Origin: Bacillus pumilus
GTDB taxonomy: Bacteria; Bacillota; Bacilli; Bacillales; Bacillaceae
Length of the DNA stretch: 64,000 nucleotides
Reading direction: 5' to 3'
NCBI GenBank assembly: GCA_001938995.1
Contig: MKZN01000002.1
Location: forward strand, 310,001 to 374,000
Shown here piece after piece: positions 43,064 to 53,191 of the stretch (position 1 is its first letter; every line of letters starts with the position of its first letter). The notes beneath the pieces were generated by a model that saw only the letters and a program-made list of their open reading frames with translations, did not search any database and was not told the DNA's origin. Both the position numbers and the translations under genes were made by a program.

Positions 43064-44209
43064 TTAACGTTTGTTACGGTTTCGTAAGAATGTTGGGATA
43101 TCTAGCGTGTCATCATTTGATTGTGCACTTTGTCTTGACTGTGATGATGGTTGCTGATGTTCCTCACGTTTGACCTCACGCTTTTGTGGAATGGAATGAT
43201 TTTGTTTTAACCCTTGTCCTAATGGGTTTCTTTGTGGTTTTGTCACTTCCGGCTCTTGCTCAATAAAGCCAGTTGCGATCACGGTAACCAAAATTTCATC
43301 TTTGAGGTTATCGTTAATCACAGATCCGAAAATCATATTCACATCTTCGTCAGAGGCAGAGGCAACAATATCAGCAGCTTCTTGAACCTCATAAAGACTG
43401 AGGTTTGTGCCACCAGTAATGTTCATGATCACACCTTGTGCTCCGTCAATTGCTGTTTCAAGAAGTGGTGAAGAAATCGCTTTTTTCGCCGCTTCCGCCG
43501 CACGGTTTTCACCGGTTGCGACACCAATTCCCATAAGGGCTGAACCTTTATTGGACATGATGGTTTTCACATCTGCAAAGTCAAGGTTAATCAAACCTGG
43601 TGTTGCGATTAAATCAGAAATTCCTTGTACACCTTGTCTCAATACATTATCCGCTGCACGGAATGCCTCAAGCATCGGTGTGTTTTTATCTACAATTTCA
43701 AGCAATCGATCGTTTGGAATCACAATTAATGTATCAACTGCTTCTTTCATCGAAGCAATTCCTTCAATTGCTTGAAGCTGACGCTTTCTTCCTTCAAATG
43801 TAAAAGGACGTGTCACGACTCCAACTGTCAGTGCACCAGAATCTTTTGCGATTTTTGCAATGACAGGTGCAGCCCCGGTACCGGTTCCTCCACCCATACC
43901 AGCCGTAACAAAGACCATATCAGCGCCTTTTAAAACTTCTTCAATTTGTTCCTTGCTTTCTTCAGCAGCCTTTTTACCGACCTCAGGATTCGCCCCTGCC
44001 CCAAGCCCTCTTGTCAGCTTAGCGCCAATTTGCATTTTTGTTTCTGCTTTTGATAAATTTAATGCCTGTGCATCTGTATTCACTGCAATAAAATCGACAC
44101 CTTGCACGTCATTTTCGATCATTCGGTTGACAGCGTTATTTCCGCCTCCACCTACTCCGATTACTTTAATTGATGCTAGGCCGTCTATATTTGTTTCAAA
44201 CTCCAACAT
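43064..44209 (-). CDS. ftsZ: Cell-division tubulin homologue FtsZ
   Basis: A 381-residue GTPase that polymerises into the Z ring. The tubulin signature GGGTGTG is at residues 106-112, the T7 loop NLDFADV is present, and the C-terminal conserved tail [16 protein letters not shown] ends the protein; that tail binds FtsA, SepF and EzrA. It is 33 bases downstream of ftsA. Confidence 0.97.
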   Translation of the reverse strand: MLEFETNIDGLASIKVIGVGGGGNNAVNRMIENDVQGVDFIAVNTDAQALNLSKAETKMQIGAKLTRGLGAGANPEVGKKAAEESKEQIEEVLKGADMVFVTAGMGGGTGTGAAPVIAKIAKDSGALTVGVVTRPFTFEGRKRQLQAIEGIASMKEAVDTLIVIPNDRLLEIVDKNTPMLEAFRAADNVLRQGVQGISDLIATPGLINLDFADVKTIMSNKGSALMGIGVATGENRAAEAAKKAISSPLLETAIDGAQGVIMNITGGTNLSLYEVQEAADIVASASDEDVNMIFGSVINDNLKDEILVTVIATGFIEQEPEVTKPQRNPLGQGLKQNHSIPQKREVKREEHQQPSSQSRQSAQSNDDTLDIPTFLRNRNKR

Positions 44210-44242
44210 GCTGAATCCTCCTAATCCGTCGAAAATCTAATT

Positions 44243-45565
44243 CTATTCCCAGAACATATTAAATAGTTTTTTCATTTTGCCCGGTTTTTTATTTGTCTCT
44301 TGTTGTGCTTTTTGTTTCACTTTCGGTCTTGGCTGCGCTTCTTTCACTTGTGGTGCAGAAGAAACCGGCTCCATGGACGCGCCTACTTCATGAAACGCTT
44401 CATCTGGCATTTGGAATCCAACCTGTCTGCCCTGGATCTTTGCATTACGATAAGCAAAATGGATGAGTCCCACTCCTGTCATATATTGAGGTTCTCTCAC
44501 CCCGATATAATTAGGACTAGCCATCCTGACATTGTTTTGTAAGACAGTTTGTGCAAGAGAAAGAATACCTGGGATGGCTGCTTGTCCACCCGTTAGAACA
44601 AATCCGCCAGGTAAATCTTGAACCCCTATATTCCTTAACTCTTCTGCAACAAACAACAGGATTTCTTCCAAGCGCGCTTCAATGATATTTGCAGCTTCAA
44701 GTTGTGTATACGTTTGTTTTTGATCAGTTCCGATGACGGAAACTTCGAAGGTTTCCTCCGGGGATGCCTCGTCATAAAACGCATGTCCGAATTGTTTTTT
44801 GATTCGTTCAGCTTCTTCAGTGGAAGTTCTCAATCCTATAGACAAATCTTTTGTAATGTTTTCTCCGCCCAATGGGATACTGTGAGTAGAATAGAGATGC
44901 CCGTTTTCAAATACGGATATAGTTGTGGATCCCCCGCCTATATCGACAAGAGCTACCCCTAGATTTTTTTCATCTTTTGATAACGCTGCCGAGCCCGATG
45001 CAAGTGGCTGTAAGCAAATATCCATAATTTCAATTCCAGCTCGCTCTACACAGCGGAGCCAGTTATGTAGAATCGTTTTAGAACCTGTTATCAACGATCC
45101 ATCCACCTCTAGTCGAACACCAAGCATTTTTTTCGGATCTGTGATCTCATCTCTTCCGTCGACGATAAATTGTCTTGGAATCACGTCTACTACGAGATGT
45201 TCTTGAGGAATAGATACTACCTGAGCCGCATCTAATACACGTCTTACATCTTCAGCATGTATTTCTTTGTTTTCACTAGATACTGCGACCACGCCGCTCG
45301 TATTCTGAATATGAATGTGGTTTCCATTAATTCCGACAATGGCCTTTCGTAAAGGAAAACCTACCATTCTCTCAGCCTGTTCAAATGCTTGTCTAATAGA
45401 ATGAACTGTCTCATCTATATCAACAATCGATCCTTTTTTTAACCCTTCTGAAGGGACATTTCCAACACCTATAATGTTAAGCGTATCATCCGCCATTTCT
45501 CCGACGATGACTTTAATATTGGATGTACCGATGTCAAGGCTGACGTAAATTTCATTGTTGTTCAT
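44243..45565 (-). CDS. ftsA: Actin-like cell-division protein FtsA
   Basis: A 440-residue membrane anchor of FtsZ, same length as in B. subtilis. SLDIGTSNIKVIVGE (phosphate 1), DIGGGSTTISVF (phosphate 2) and TGGQAAIPG are the actin-fold motifs; the C-terminal KPGKMKKLFNMFWE is an amphipathic membrane-targeting helix. The ATG at 45565 follows AGGAGGTG. An in-frame start 18 bases upstream would overlap that site. Confidence 0.96.
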   Translation of the reverse strand: MNNNEIYVSLDIGTSNIKVIVGEMADDTLNIIGVGNVPSEGLKKGSIVDIDETVHSIRQAFEQAERMVGFPLRKAIVGINGNHIHIQNTSGVVAVSSENKEIHAEDVRRVLDAAQVVSIPQEHLVVDVIPRQFIVDGRDEITDPKKMLGVRLEVDGSLITGSKTILHNWLRCVERAGIEIMDICLQPLASGSAALSKDEKNLGVALVDIGGGSTTISVFENGHLYSTHSIPLGGENITKDLSIGLRTSTEEAERIKKQFGHAFYDEASPEETFEVSVIGTDQKQTYTQLEAANIIEARLEEILLFVAEELRNIGVQDLPGGFVLTGGQAAIPGILSLAQTVLQNNVRMASPNYIGVREPQYMTGVGLIHFAYRNAKIQGRQVGFQMPDEAFHEVGASMEPVSSAPQVKEAQPRPKVKQKAQQETNKKPGKMKKLFNMFWE

Positions 45566-45598
45566 TCTATGGCACCTCCTCACATATCAATACTTTCT

Positions 45599-45627
45599 AT
45601 TCTATTATTTGCTGAACAACAATACAA
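45599..45627 (-). promoter_or_regulatory. Probable sigma-A promoter of ftsAZ
   Basis: -35 TTGTAT (45622-45627), 17-base spacer, -10 TAGAAT (45599-45604). Confidence 0.55.
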
Positions 45628-45694
45628 TGAATGTGTTTTTACAAGTGTGTAACAAAATATAAAAAATCAACATTTTTTAGTAGGATTACTGAAA

Positions 45695-45723
45695 ATATTC
45701 GTTACATCATATGTATATCCTTT
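45695..45723 (-). promoter_or_regulatory. Sigma-H promoter of ftsAZ
   Basis: AAAGGATAT (45715-45723) and AACGAATAT (45695-45703), 11 bases apart, match the sigma-H consensus RNAGGAWWW / RNNGAATWW at every fixed position. It begins two bases past the sbp stop. B. subtilis ftsAZ is known to use a sigma-H promoter at the start of sporulation. Confidence 0.8.
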
Positions 45724-45724
45724 T

Positions 45725-46093
45725 TTATGACTCACTTTTTTTCTTTTTTTCTCTAGACATTGTCCATTTTGTTAGTAGAATTCTTCGAATCACGGCTATA
45801 TTTTGAAATAGTCTAACGCCGAACGCAAACATTCCGACTAAGTACAAGTCTACACCAAGATGGACGCCTAGAAAAGCTAAACTTATTGCCAGTATAATAT
45901 TAAAGAAGAAGCCTGATACAAACACGAGTTCATCGTATGCCCCTTGCAGATGTGCTCGAATCCCACCAATTAATGTATCAAGCGCAGCAAGTACAGCTAG
46001 GGAAAGATAATTAGAATATTCATTCGGTATCGTAAAATTTGTTAAGAAACCGATTGCAACTCCTATGATTAAACCAAGTACAGGAAGCCACAT
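45725..46093 (-). CDS. sbp: Small basic membrane protein Sbp (DUF1290)
   Basis: A 122-residue protein with about four hydrophobic segments and a lysine-rich tail (SREKKKKSES). It belongs to the DUF1290 small basic protein family found beside ftsA in Bacillus. Function unknown. Its ATG shares a base with the ylxX stop, so the two are translationally coupled. Confidence 0.9.
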   Translation of the reverse strand: MWLPVLGLIIGVAIGFLTNFTIPNEYSNYLSLAVLAALDTLIGGIRAHLQGAYDELVFVSGFFFNIILAISLAFLGVHLGVDLYLVGMFAFGVRLFQNIAVIRRILLTKWTMSREKKKKSES

Positions 46094-46824
46094 TAAGATT
46101 TCCCCTCCTTTACATCGTCAAGAGGCTTCATTTCGTTTAATTGAATGGCACCATCGTAAGCTTTTAATTGGATTTTCTTCTCTGGCTGGCTAATACTCAA
46201 ATTAAAATTTTCCTGAGCGAACAAATCACCAATATCGGATACAATTAAACGGCTGTACAATTTGTCTGCTTGTTGGCCAATCATCTTAATATTTACTTCA
46301 TCACCATCTATGTTGTAGCCATCCATTTTCGTTGTCCCATTAATATCTCTAATGACACTTGTGTTAATCACCCGGTGGTCATTAATCGAAATATGTTTTG
46401 CCCCATACATATTGGCTTCATTGATTAACTTTTTTAAAAGATCTGGAGGAATATTCTTCACTTCTTCTCCCGTAAGATCCTTGGAAAAGAGCTGAGTAAT
46501 TTCAATTTCAATTCCTTCCCCCGTCATATCTGTGAAACCAGCCTTTTCTTTTAAATCTTTTAATGTTTTCGTTAATTGTGCTTCTTTTGATTTGTCTTCT
46601 TGATTGCCGTACTTTTTTAACATTTCATCATATTTGTCGATTTCTCTCAACAAATCCAATTCTTTGCTTTTGGATGCGGATAAATCCTCTCTTAATGCCC
46701 AAACATCCCGGGTATCACGTATTTCAGGCTGTTGTAATGAGTTAAATTGGATAGAGACCATCACACCAAATATCACCATTAAAGCGGTCAAACTAAGTAA
46801 AGGCTTCTTTTTCCTCAACACCAC
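46093..46824 (-). CDS. ylxX: DUF881 protein YlxX
   Basis: A 243-residue protein with one N-terminal membrane segment (about 9-29), a coiled coil (about 45-100) and a DUF881 domain (INEANMYGAKHISINDHRV, VIRDINGTTKMDGYNI). It resembles the next gene, ylxW, and the pair probably arose by duplication. Outside-facing; role unknown but always in the dcw cluster. Confidence 0.88.
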   Translation of the reverse strand: MVLRKKKPLLSLTALMVIFGVMVSIQFNSLQQPEIRDTRDVWALREDLSASKSKELDLLREIDKYDEMLKKYGNQEDKSKEAQLTKTLKDLKEKAGFTDMTGEGIEIEITQLFSKDLTGEEVKNIPPDLLKKLINEANMYGAKHISINDHRVINTSVIRDINGTTKMDGYNIDGDEVNIKMIGQQADKLYSRLIVSDIGDLFAQENFNLSISQPEKKIQLKAYDGAIQLNEMKPLDDVKEGKS

Positions 46825-46838
46825 TCACCTTTTCACTT

Positions 46839-47528
46839 TTAATCTTTGTTTCTTAAAAGAGGATTCATATGAATATTCTTTTTTTCAATGGTCATTGAAA
46901 TGTGATCATTTGTTAGCTGATCCACCACTCCACCAGCAATATTTAACGCTGGTATTAAGACAGCAGGATCACCAATAGCAGAGATGACAAATGGCGCCGG
47001 ATGCTGAACGCCGTCAACTGTCACGACTGGTCCATTACAATGTATGTATGATTGATGTGTGATCCTTTGACCATTAATGGATACTGCAGAAGCTCCTGAT
47101 ATAAATAGTTCGTTCATCACATGGAAAATATGGCTCTCATGAACAATGTAATTATTGACATTTTGTCCACTCGGGATATAAGACGCATCTTCAAGGGATA
47201 CTTTTACCCCTTTTCCTTTTACACCTATTTCACCTGTAAACATTCTATATTTTTCAACATCTTCCAACACATTAAAATACTGCTCTTTTTCATTCTTTAA
47301 ATGTAACTCCGTCGCTTGGACTTTTGATTGGAGGCTATAGAGTTCTTTTTCAAGTTTCTGATTGTCCTTTTCTTGCTTTGTCAGCTGACTTTTCAATGAA
47401 TATTCCTTTTTCCATTGCTCTGTTCGTTTGACGTCCGCCTGATGCTGCTTTGTATATTGATATGAAAAAGAAATCAGAAACCCTAGAACAAGCATCACAA
47501 TTGAGAAAATGACTGTTTTGCCTCTCAA
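46839..47528 (-). CDS. ylxW: DUF881 protein YlxW
   Basis: A 229-residue paralogue of YlxX: membrane segment (about 5-23), coiled coil (about 35-90) and DUF881 domain (ELFISGASAVSINGQRITHQS, VISAIGDPAVLIPALN). It overlaps divIB by 4 bases. Confidence 0.88.
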   Translation of the reverse strand: MRGKTVIFSIVMLVLGFLISFSYQYTKQHQADVKRTEQWKKEYSLKSQLTKQEKDNQKLEKELYSLQSKVQATELHLKNEKEQYFNVLEDVEKYRMFTGEIGVKGKGVKVSLEDASYIPSGQNVNNYIVHESHIFHVMNELFISGASAVSINGQRITHQSYIHCNGPVVTVDGVQHPAPFVISAIGDPAVLIPALNIAGGVVDQLTNDHISMTIEKKNIHMNPLLRNKD

Positions 47529-48304
47529 CGTTCATCTTCCTTTTTTTTAGATTTGAAAGCCTCAAAATACGTTGCTACTTCCATGTGAATAATGCCTTTA
47601 TCAGAAGGTGAAAGTTCTTTTAGAATGGCTGGATAAGACTCCATTTTTTTCGCAAATGTTTTAATTGATGCAATTACAGTGTTGCCATCATTCATATAAA
47701 ATTTAACAAGCCATTGATTTGCACTTGTTGGTACGTAATATACTTCTGAAATAAGCTCTTGAATAGACGCTGGTAGCTGGTTAAGTGATATGATCGCTTG
47801 CTTCAGCTTTTCTTTGTTGTCCCAATCGACAAATATAGGTCCTGCATGACTTGGTGTGACCTCATCTGGTAAAACTGTACCATTTTCGAGGAGTTCATAG
47901 TAAAAATTCCCCTTTTGGAGATACGCAATATTTGCATATTCTTTCACAGCAATTTGAACCTTATTAGGAAATTGCTTGTGAATGGTCACATCTTTGATCA
48001 ATTTATTTTCTTTAATATGATTTGCTGTTACACCTTTATTTAAATTCCAAAATTCTGACTCGCCTTCTTTAATTTGTGAAAGCTTCACTAGCTGCTTTGT
48101 TGACACATGCTCGTTCCCAGTGATGGTTAAAGAAGAAATTTTACTAATTGGTGTTTGCAAATAAATAATAATTAATACCATGATAAAAAACAGTAGAATA
48201 AAAGAGATTAGCCTCCGATTGGCTTTTTGCTTCCGTTGTTCTTTAATTTTGGGAATTCGCTCTTCTATATTGACGATCTTTTCATTTTCATGATCAGGCC
48301 GCAT
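47525..48304 (-). CDS. divIB: Cell-division protein DivIB (FtsQ)
   Basis: A 259-residue bitopic divisome protein with a basic cytosolic tail (about 1-31), one membrane segment (32-50), a POTRA domain (ISSLTITGNEHVST, about 55-125) and a beta domain. It forms the DivIB-DivIC-FtsL complex that regulates PBP2B and FtsW. Confidence 0.93.
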   Translation of the reverse strand: MRPDHENEKIVNIEERIPKIKEQRKQKANRRLISFILLFFIMVLIIIYLQTPISKISSLTITGNEHVSTKQLVKLSQIKEGESEFWNLNKGVTANHIKENKLIKDVTIHKQFPNKVQIAVKEYANIAYLQKGNFYYELLENGTVLPDEVTPSHAGPIFVDWDNKEKLKQAIISLNQLPASIQELISEVYYVPTSANQWLVKFYMNDGNTVIASIKTFAKKMESYPAILKELSPSDKGIIHMEVATYFEAFKSKKKEDER

Positions 48305-48372
48305 ATATACTCACCTCATTCAAAGCTGCTTGTCCACATCTTTGGGTCATGACTGATTCTCATGTTGATTAG

Positions 48373-48404
48373 AAAACAAACGGCACGATAGAATGCCGTT
48401 TGTT
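48373..48404 (-). terminator. Terminator between murB and divIB
   Basis: A perfect 11-bp stem (48375-48385 with 48394-48404, 8-base loop) ending in TTTTC on the minus strand, 32 bases after the murB stop. It would split the dcw cluster into separate transcripts, yet the 70 bases left before divIB show no clear promoter. Confidence 0.72.
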
Positions 48405-48436
48405 CTTCTGCAATGCGATCATTCAACCAATTAGTA

Positions 48437-49351
48437 TTATTCGCTTGCTTCTCCGATAATCTCTACTTCTGTATGCATGTCGACATTGTAGTCTTCTTTA
48501 ATTTTTGTTTGAATGTACTGAATTAAGTCAAGTACGTCTTGAGCAGTTGCTCCACCAGCATTGACGATAAAGTTCCCATGCATATCTGAAATTCTTGCCC
48601 CGCCAATCTGATATCCTTTTAAATTCGCCTTTTCTACAAGCTGTCCTGCATATTCAGGCAATGGATTTCGAAAAATGCTGCCGGCACATGGTCGGTTATA
48701 TGGTTGTGTCTCCTTACGATAGTCCTTATTTTGCTGCATTTTTTTAGTGATTTTCTCACGGTCATCCTGCTTTAGTTGGAATACGGCTTCGAGGACAATA
48801 CCTGGACGTTCTTTTTGAAGGACAGAAGTCCGATAGCTAAATTTCATTTCCTCGTTTGTTAACCACTCAATGCTTCCGTCTTCAAATAGAATTCTTGCTT
48901 TTACAAGAATTCGGCTAATATCTGATCCGTGTGCTCCTGCATTCATATATACAGCTCCACCGATAGACCCCGGGATACCCGCTGCAAACTCTAGCCCTGA
49001 AAGACCTTGCTTACTAAGAGATGTTGCTAGCCGTACAACAGAATAGCCGCCGCCAACTGTAATTTCTTGATCATTTATCACTAGATGATCAAGTCCAGCG
49101 CCTAATTTCAGAACAACACCCCGAATGCCCTTATCAAGCACAAGTAAATTAGACCCTCTCCCAATAACCGTCCAATCTGCTCGATGTTTTTTCACTTCAT
49201 CCATAATATGTTTGACTGCGTCGACATCTTTTGGAATGATCAATAAATCTGCCGGTCCACCAATCTTCATTGTTGTATGGTTTGCAAGTGGTTCGTTTTC
49301 AAGTACTTTACCAACCTGCGCTTCTAATAATTCCTTCTTCAAGTTCTCCAT
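48437..49351 (-). CDS. murB: UDP-N-acetylenolpyruvoylglucosamine reductase MurB
   Basis: A 304-residue FAD enzyme that reduces UDP-GlcNAc-enolpyruvate to UDP-MurNAc with NADPH. FAD-binding segments [12 protein letters not shown] (about 28-39) and [10 protein letters not shown], and the catalytic Ser/Glu of type IIa enzymes ([18 protein letters not shown]), are visible. ATG at 49351 follows GGAGGG; the longer frame from 49378 was not used. Confidence 0.95.
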   Translation of the reverse strand: MENLKKELLEAQVGKVLENEPLANHTTMKIGGPADLLIIPKDVDAVKHIMDEVKKHRADWTVIGRGSNLLVLDKGIRGVVLKLGAGLDHLVINDQEITVGGGYSVVRLATSLSKQGLSGLEFAAGIPGSIGGAVYMNAGAHGSDISRILVKARILFEDGSIEWLTNEEMKFSYRTSVLQKERPGIVLEAVFQLKQDDREKITKKMQQNKDYRKETQPYNRPCAGSIFRNPLPEYAGQLVEKANLKGYQIGGARISDMHGNFIVNAGGATAQDVLDLIQYIQTKIKEDYNVDMHTEVEIIGEASE

Positions 49352-49382
49352 ATTACCCTCCGCCTTACCTAATATCATTCAA

Positions 49383-50477
49383 TCATGTAGTCGTAATGTC
49401 TTTTAACACATTATATAAACGTGTAGCCGCATCTGGTACACCTAGTTCTTTCGTTAAACGGCTCATTTGTTTTAGTTTCAATTCGTCACCTGCAATGGCA
49501 TCAATCGCATGTAGTAATTGCTCTCCAGAAAGCTCTGTTTCTCTTAAAACGATAGCTGCATCATGCTTTTCAAGTGATTTTGCATTTATTTCTTGATGAT
49601 TTGCCGTCACATATGGACTTGGAATGAATATCGTTGGGATGCCAAGAGCTGTGACCTCAGCAATCGTTGTTGCTCCCGCTCTTGCGACAATCACATCAAT
49701 CGACTTTAGATATTCCGGCATTTGATGCAAGAAAGGTTTTGTGATCATATTCGGTGCTACACCTTTTTCATTTAATTCGGTCAGCACTTTCTCATAATGA
49801 ACCTCACCTGTAATATATAAAAGTTGATAATCTTTCGTCTTTAATCCATCTTGCATTTCAATCACCGCTCTATTGATTGGGGCTGCACCTCTGCTCCCGC
49901 CAAAAATAAGAACGGTTTTTTTCTTTTCATCAAGCCCGAATTCTTTTAGAGATTTCCCCTCTTTAATAGAGACGACTTCAGAGGCTCTTGGGTTTCCGGT
50001 AAAAACAACCTTTTCAGCTGGAAAATGTGCCTTTGCCTCTTCAAAGCAAATCGCCACTTTATTTACATATCTCGCCAAGAACTTATTTGTGATACCTGGC
50101 AGGCTATTTTGTTCATGAATAATTGTCGGGATCTTTAGCTTAGAAGCCGCATACACGACAGGCCCACACACATAGCCACCAGTTCCAATAACAGCATCTG
50201 GCTTGAATTCTTTTAAATAAGATTTACTTTTTTGTACACCTTTAAGAAATCTCATAACGGTTTTTACATTATCAAACGATAGCTTTCTTTTGAAACCTGT
50301 GATTTCTATCGACTTGAAAGGAATATTTTCTCTTTCTACAATTTTCTTTTCGAGTCCATTTTCAGTTCCAATATATAAAAATTCCACATCAGGGTGTTGT
50401 CTTTTTACTTCTTTTATAAAAGCAAGAGCTGGATAGATATGTCCGCCTGTTCCGCCTCCACTGATTACTATACGCAT
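49383..50477 (-). CDS. murG: UDP-GlcNAc:lipid I N-acetylglucosaminyltransferase MurG
   Basis: A 364-residue GT-B glycosyltransferase that makes lipid II on the inner membrane face. The glycine-rich loops [11 protein letters not shown] (7-17) and GTGGYVCGP, and the UDP-binding [13 protein letters not shown] and [10 protein letters not shown], are present. The ATG at 50477 gives MRIVISGGG as in the family. The frame is open for 46 more codons upstream but that part is not MurG-like. Confidence 0.95.
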   Translation of the reverse strand: MRIVISGGGTGGHIYPALAFIKEVKRQHPDVEFLYIGTENGLEKKIVERENIPFKSIEITGFKRKLSFDNVKTVMRFLKGVQKSKSYLKEFKPDAVIGTGGYVCGPVVYAASKLKIPTIIHEQNSLPGITNKFLARYVNKVAICFEEAKAHFPAEKVVFTGNPRASEVVSIKEGKSLKEFGLDEKKKTVLIFGGSRGAAPINRAVIEMQDGLKTKDYQLLYITGEVHYEKVLTELNEKGVAPNMITKPFLHQMPEYLKSIDVIVARAGATTIAEVTALGIPTIFIPSPYVTANHQEINAKSLEKHDAAIVLRETELSGEQLLHAIDAIAGDELKLKQMSRLTKELGVPDAATRLYNVLKDITTT

Positions 50478-50523
50478 TATACCATTTCCCCTCGATTTTT
50501 TTCTGTTTTGAACAGAATATAAA

Positions 50524-50543
50524 CCCTGTTTTAAACAACAGGG
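50524..50543 (-). other. Hairpin in the spoVE-murG gap
   Basis: A 7-bp stem CCCTGTT/AACAGGG with a 6-base loop, followed on the minus strand by TTTATATT, 46 bases before murG. Too weak for a confident terminator; it may reduce read-through from spoVE into murG. The rest of the 198-base gap holds nothing I recognise. Confidence 0.4.
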
Positions 50544-50675
50544 CTCCGTTAAAACCTGTAAAGAAGAGTCGGAAATTTGTGTTTCGAAGTAGAAACAGTG
50601 ATTTTCACTCTTCATATCATGTTTTTGTGCTTTTGCAAAATGAAAGTCAGTATGGTTTCATGAACGAACAGACCA

Positions 50676-51776
50676 TCAATATCTTGCATATCTGCTGACA
50701 TTCAGAAGCACACCAATCGCCATCAGCATTAATGTCAATGAAGACCCTCCATAACTTAAAAATGGAAGTGTGATGCCTGTCACAGGGATGAGTCCAGTGA
50801 CAACTGCAATATTAATCATTACTTGAATGGCAACCATGGAAATAATACCAACTGCTAAGAAACTGCCGTAAAGGTCCGGTGCGCCAAGTGCAATTCGTAT
50901 GCCTCTCCATAATAGAATACTGAAGAGTAACAAAATCAGTGATCCTCCTATAAAACCGAGCTCTTCAGACAATATGGCAAAGATAAAGTCAGTTTGAGGT
51001 TCAGGCAAATAGAAGAACTTTTGTCTACTTTGGCCTAGCCCCATCCCGAACAATCCACCCGGACCAACAGCGTATAAGGATTGAATAATTTGGAACCCAC
51101 TACCTAGTGGATCCTCCCAAGGATTTAAATAAGAAGTGATCCGCTTAATTCGGTAAGGTGCTGATAAGACAAGAGCAGCAAATCCACTAAGTCCTATAAG
51201 TCCAAGGAATACAAAGTGAGTGATTCTTGCACCTGAAACAAATATCATAATAATACACGTTCCAACCATGACAGTTCCTGTACCTAAATCAGGCTGAAGC
51301 ATAATGATAGCAAATGCTGAAAATACGATACCTAAAGCTGGTGCAAATCCTTTGCGGAAATTGGTGATATTTTTTTGTTTTTCAGATAAGAATTTTGCAA
51401 GAAATGCAATCATCGCAAGCTTCATAAATTCAGAGGGCTGAATACTAAATGCCCCGACACCAATCCAGCTTCTTGAACCATTTCTCTCCATCCCAATCCC
51501 GGGAATAAGTACAAGTACCAAGAGTAGAAAACAAACAGCAATCAATATCTTTGACCAAGTCCGCCACGTCCAGTAATCAACTCGCATAATGAAAAACATA
51601 GCGATAACTCCGATTCCGGCAAACAAAAGCTGTCTTTTAGCAAAATAAAAAGAATCATCAAATTTATACGATGCCCACACAGCACTTGCGCTGTACACCA
51701 TAATTAAACCAATCGTCAATAAAAGTAACGTAATGACAACAAGCAAAAAATCCGGAGAAGTTTTCTTATTCGTCAA
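50676..51776 (-). CDS. spoVE: SEDS-family peptidoglycan polymerase SpoVE
   Basis: A 366-residue membrane protein with ten hydrophobic segments, same length as B. subtilis SpoVE, which builds spore cortex peptidoglycan with SpoVD. The SEDS motifs ARRQL-like AKRQLLF near the N terminus, RSWIGVGAFSIQPSEF, and GGSSLTLMLMAIGVLLNVSRY at the end are conserved. Its place between murD and murG separates it from FtsW, which lies elsewhere. Confidence 0.93.
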   Translation of the reverse strand: MTNKKTSPDFLLVVITLLLLTIGLIMVYSASAVWASYKFDDSFYFAKRQLLFAGIGVIAMFFIMRVDYWTWRTWSKILIAVCFLLLVLVLIPGIGMERNGSRSWIGVGAFSIQPSEFMKLAMIAFLAKFLSEKQKNITNFRKGFAPALGIVFSAFAIIMLQPDLGTGTVMVGTCIIMIFVSGARITHFVFLGLIGLSGFAALVLSAPYRIKRITSYLNPWEDPLGSGFQIIQSLYAVGPGGLFGMGLGQSRQKFFYLPEPQTDFIFAILSEELGFIGGSLILLLFSILLWRGIRIALGAPDLYGSFLAVGIISMVAIQVMINIAVVTGLIPVTGITLPFLSYGGSSLTLMLMAIGVLLNVSRYARY

Positions 51777-51835
51777 GAGACCGACACCCCAAGCATAATT
51801 TCATTTGGGCTGTCAGTCGTATGAGAGACAAGCCC

Positions 51836-53191
51836 TTATTTAAGCATATGCACGGCGTTTACAAACATGTCTCCACGTTCTTCAAATGTTTTATGTTGAT
51901 CCCAACTTGCACAAGCCGGAGATAATAAAATCACGTCTTCTTCTTCTGATATGTTAAACGCCGCAGGTACTGCTTGTTCAACATTATCGACATGTTTTAC
52001 GTGATGTATTCCAAGTTCTTCACCCAGCTTAACAAACTTAGGTGCAGTTTCTCCGAATGTGATAATCCCTTTCACATTCATCATATGTGGTTTTAGTTCA
52101 TCCAATTCATTGCCACGATCTAGCCCACCTGCTAGTAAAATGATCGGCTGATCAAATGCTGTCAATGCTTTACTTGTTGCAAGTATATTTGTTGCTTTAC
52201 TATCGTTATAAAATTTTCTGTTTTTGATTGTATCCACAAATTGCAAACGATGCTGAACACCGCCAAACGTTGAAAGCACATGTTTAATCGCATCGTTTGA
52301 ACAGCCTGCATTTTTCACAACACAAATGGCTGCCAAAGTATTTTCCAGGTTATGCTCACCAGGAAGGACAACATCCTTCAGATCAATGACATGTTCACAA
52401 TTGTAGTAGACAGCGCCATCTTTTATAAAAGCGCCTTGTTCTACTGGACGTTTAACTGAGAAATATATTTTTTTCGCCTTTGCATCTTCAGCGAGTTTGA
52501 CGACAGAAGGATCGTCCAGGTTAACAATCGCGATGTCATCTTCGTGTTGGTGTGCGTAAACCTTCTGTTTTGCTTTTTCATATTCTTCGCGAGTATGGTG
52601 ATAGTCTAAATGTGCATCGAAAACATTTAAAATGACACTGATTTTAGGTCTGAATTGAACCGTCCCCAATAATTGGAAAGACGAGAGTTCTGTTACAATC
52701 CATTCATCACCTGCGGCATGTGCAGCGACTTCACTGGCAACCGTTCCAATATTTCCTGCCACCAACGTTTTTTGATTATCTTTTTTCAGCATTTCATAGA
52801 TCAATGTGGTGGTCGTGGTTTTTCCGTTCGACCCGGTAATTCCAATAAAAGGAGATGAGGTCAAATGATAGGCTAATTCGATTTCAGTCCAAACTGGAAT
52901 TTGACGGCGCACCGCCTCTTGAACCATAACATTCTCATACGGAATTCCAGGATTTTTAATTAAAATGGTGATTTTCTTATCGTCGAATATACGAAGAGGA
53001 TGACTGCCACAAATGACATCAATCCCCTTTTTAGAAAGTAGCTGAGCAGGTTCATTTTCTTCAAATGATTTTTGATCATTTACTGTCACGTTTACTCCGT
53101 GTTCGTGAAGAATTGAGGCTGCTGCATATCCGCTTTTTGCAAGACCTAGTACTAATACATGTTCGTTTTTTAACATTTGCATCTTATTCAA
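51836..53191 (-). CDS. murD: UDP-N-acetylmuramoylalanine--D-glutamate ligase MurD
   Basis: A 451-residue Mur ligase that adds D-Glu to UDP-MurNAc-L-Ala, same length as B. subtilis MurD. The UDP-binding [14 protein letters not shown] (about 13-26), ATP-binding [12 protein letters not shown] (about 116-127) and [10 protein letters not shown] are present. The start is TTG, directly adjacent to the mraY stop, with GAGGTG 9 bases upstream; ATG codons 4 and 6 are further from that site. Confidence 0.94.
   Translation of the reverse strand: MNKMQMLKNEHVLVLGLAKSGYAAASILHEHGVNVTVNDQKSFEENEPAQLLSKKGIDVICGSHPLRIFDDKKITILIKNPGIPYENVMVQEAVRRQIPVWTEIELAYHLTSSPFIGITGSNGKTTTTTLIYEMLKKDNQKTLVAGNIGTVASEVAAHAAGDEWIVTELSSFQLLGTVQFRPKISVILNVFDAHLDYHHTREEYEKAKQKVYAHQHEDDIAIVNLDDPSVVKLAEDAKAKKIYFSVKRPVEQGAFIKDGAVYYNCEHVIDLKDVVLPGEHNLENTLAAICVVKNAGCSNDAIKHVLSTFGGVQHRLQFVDTIKNRKFYNDSKATNILATSKALTAFDQPIILLAGGLDRGNELDELKPHMMNVKGIITFGETAPKFVKLGEELGIHHVKHVDNVEQAVPAAFNISEEEDVILLSPACASWDQHKTFEERGDMFVNAVHMLK

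Noticed and set aside
50478-50615. 46-codon N-terminal extension of murG
   Set aside because: MurG proteins begin at MRIVISGGG; the extension runs through the hairpin at 50524-50543 and has no ribosome site.
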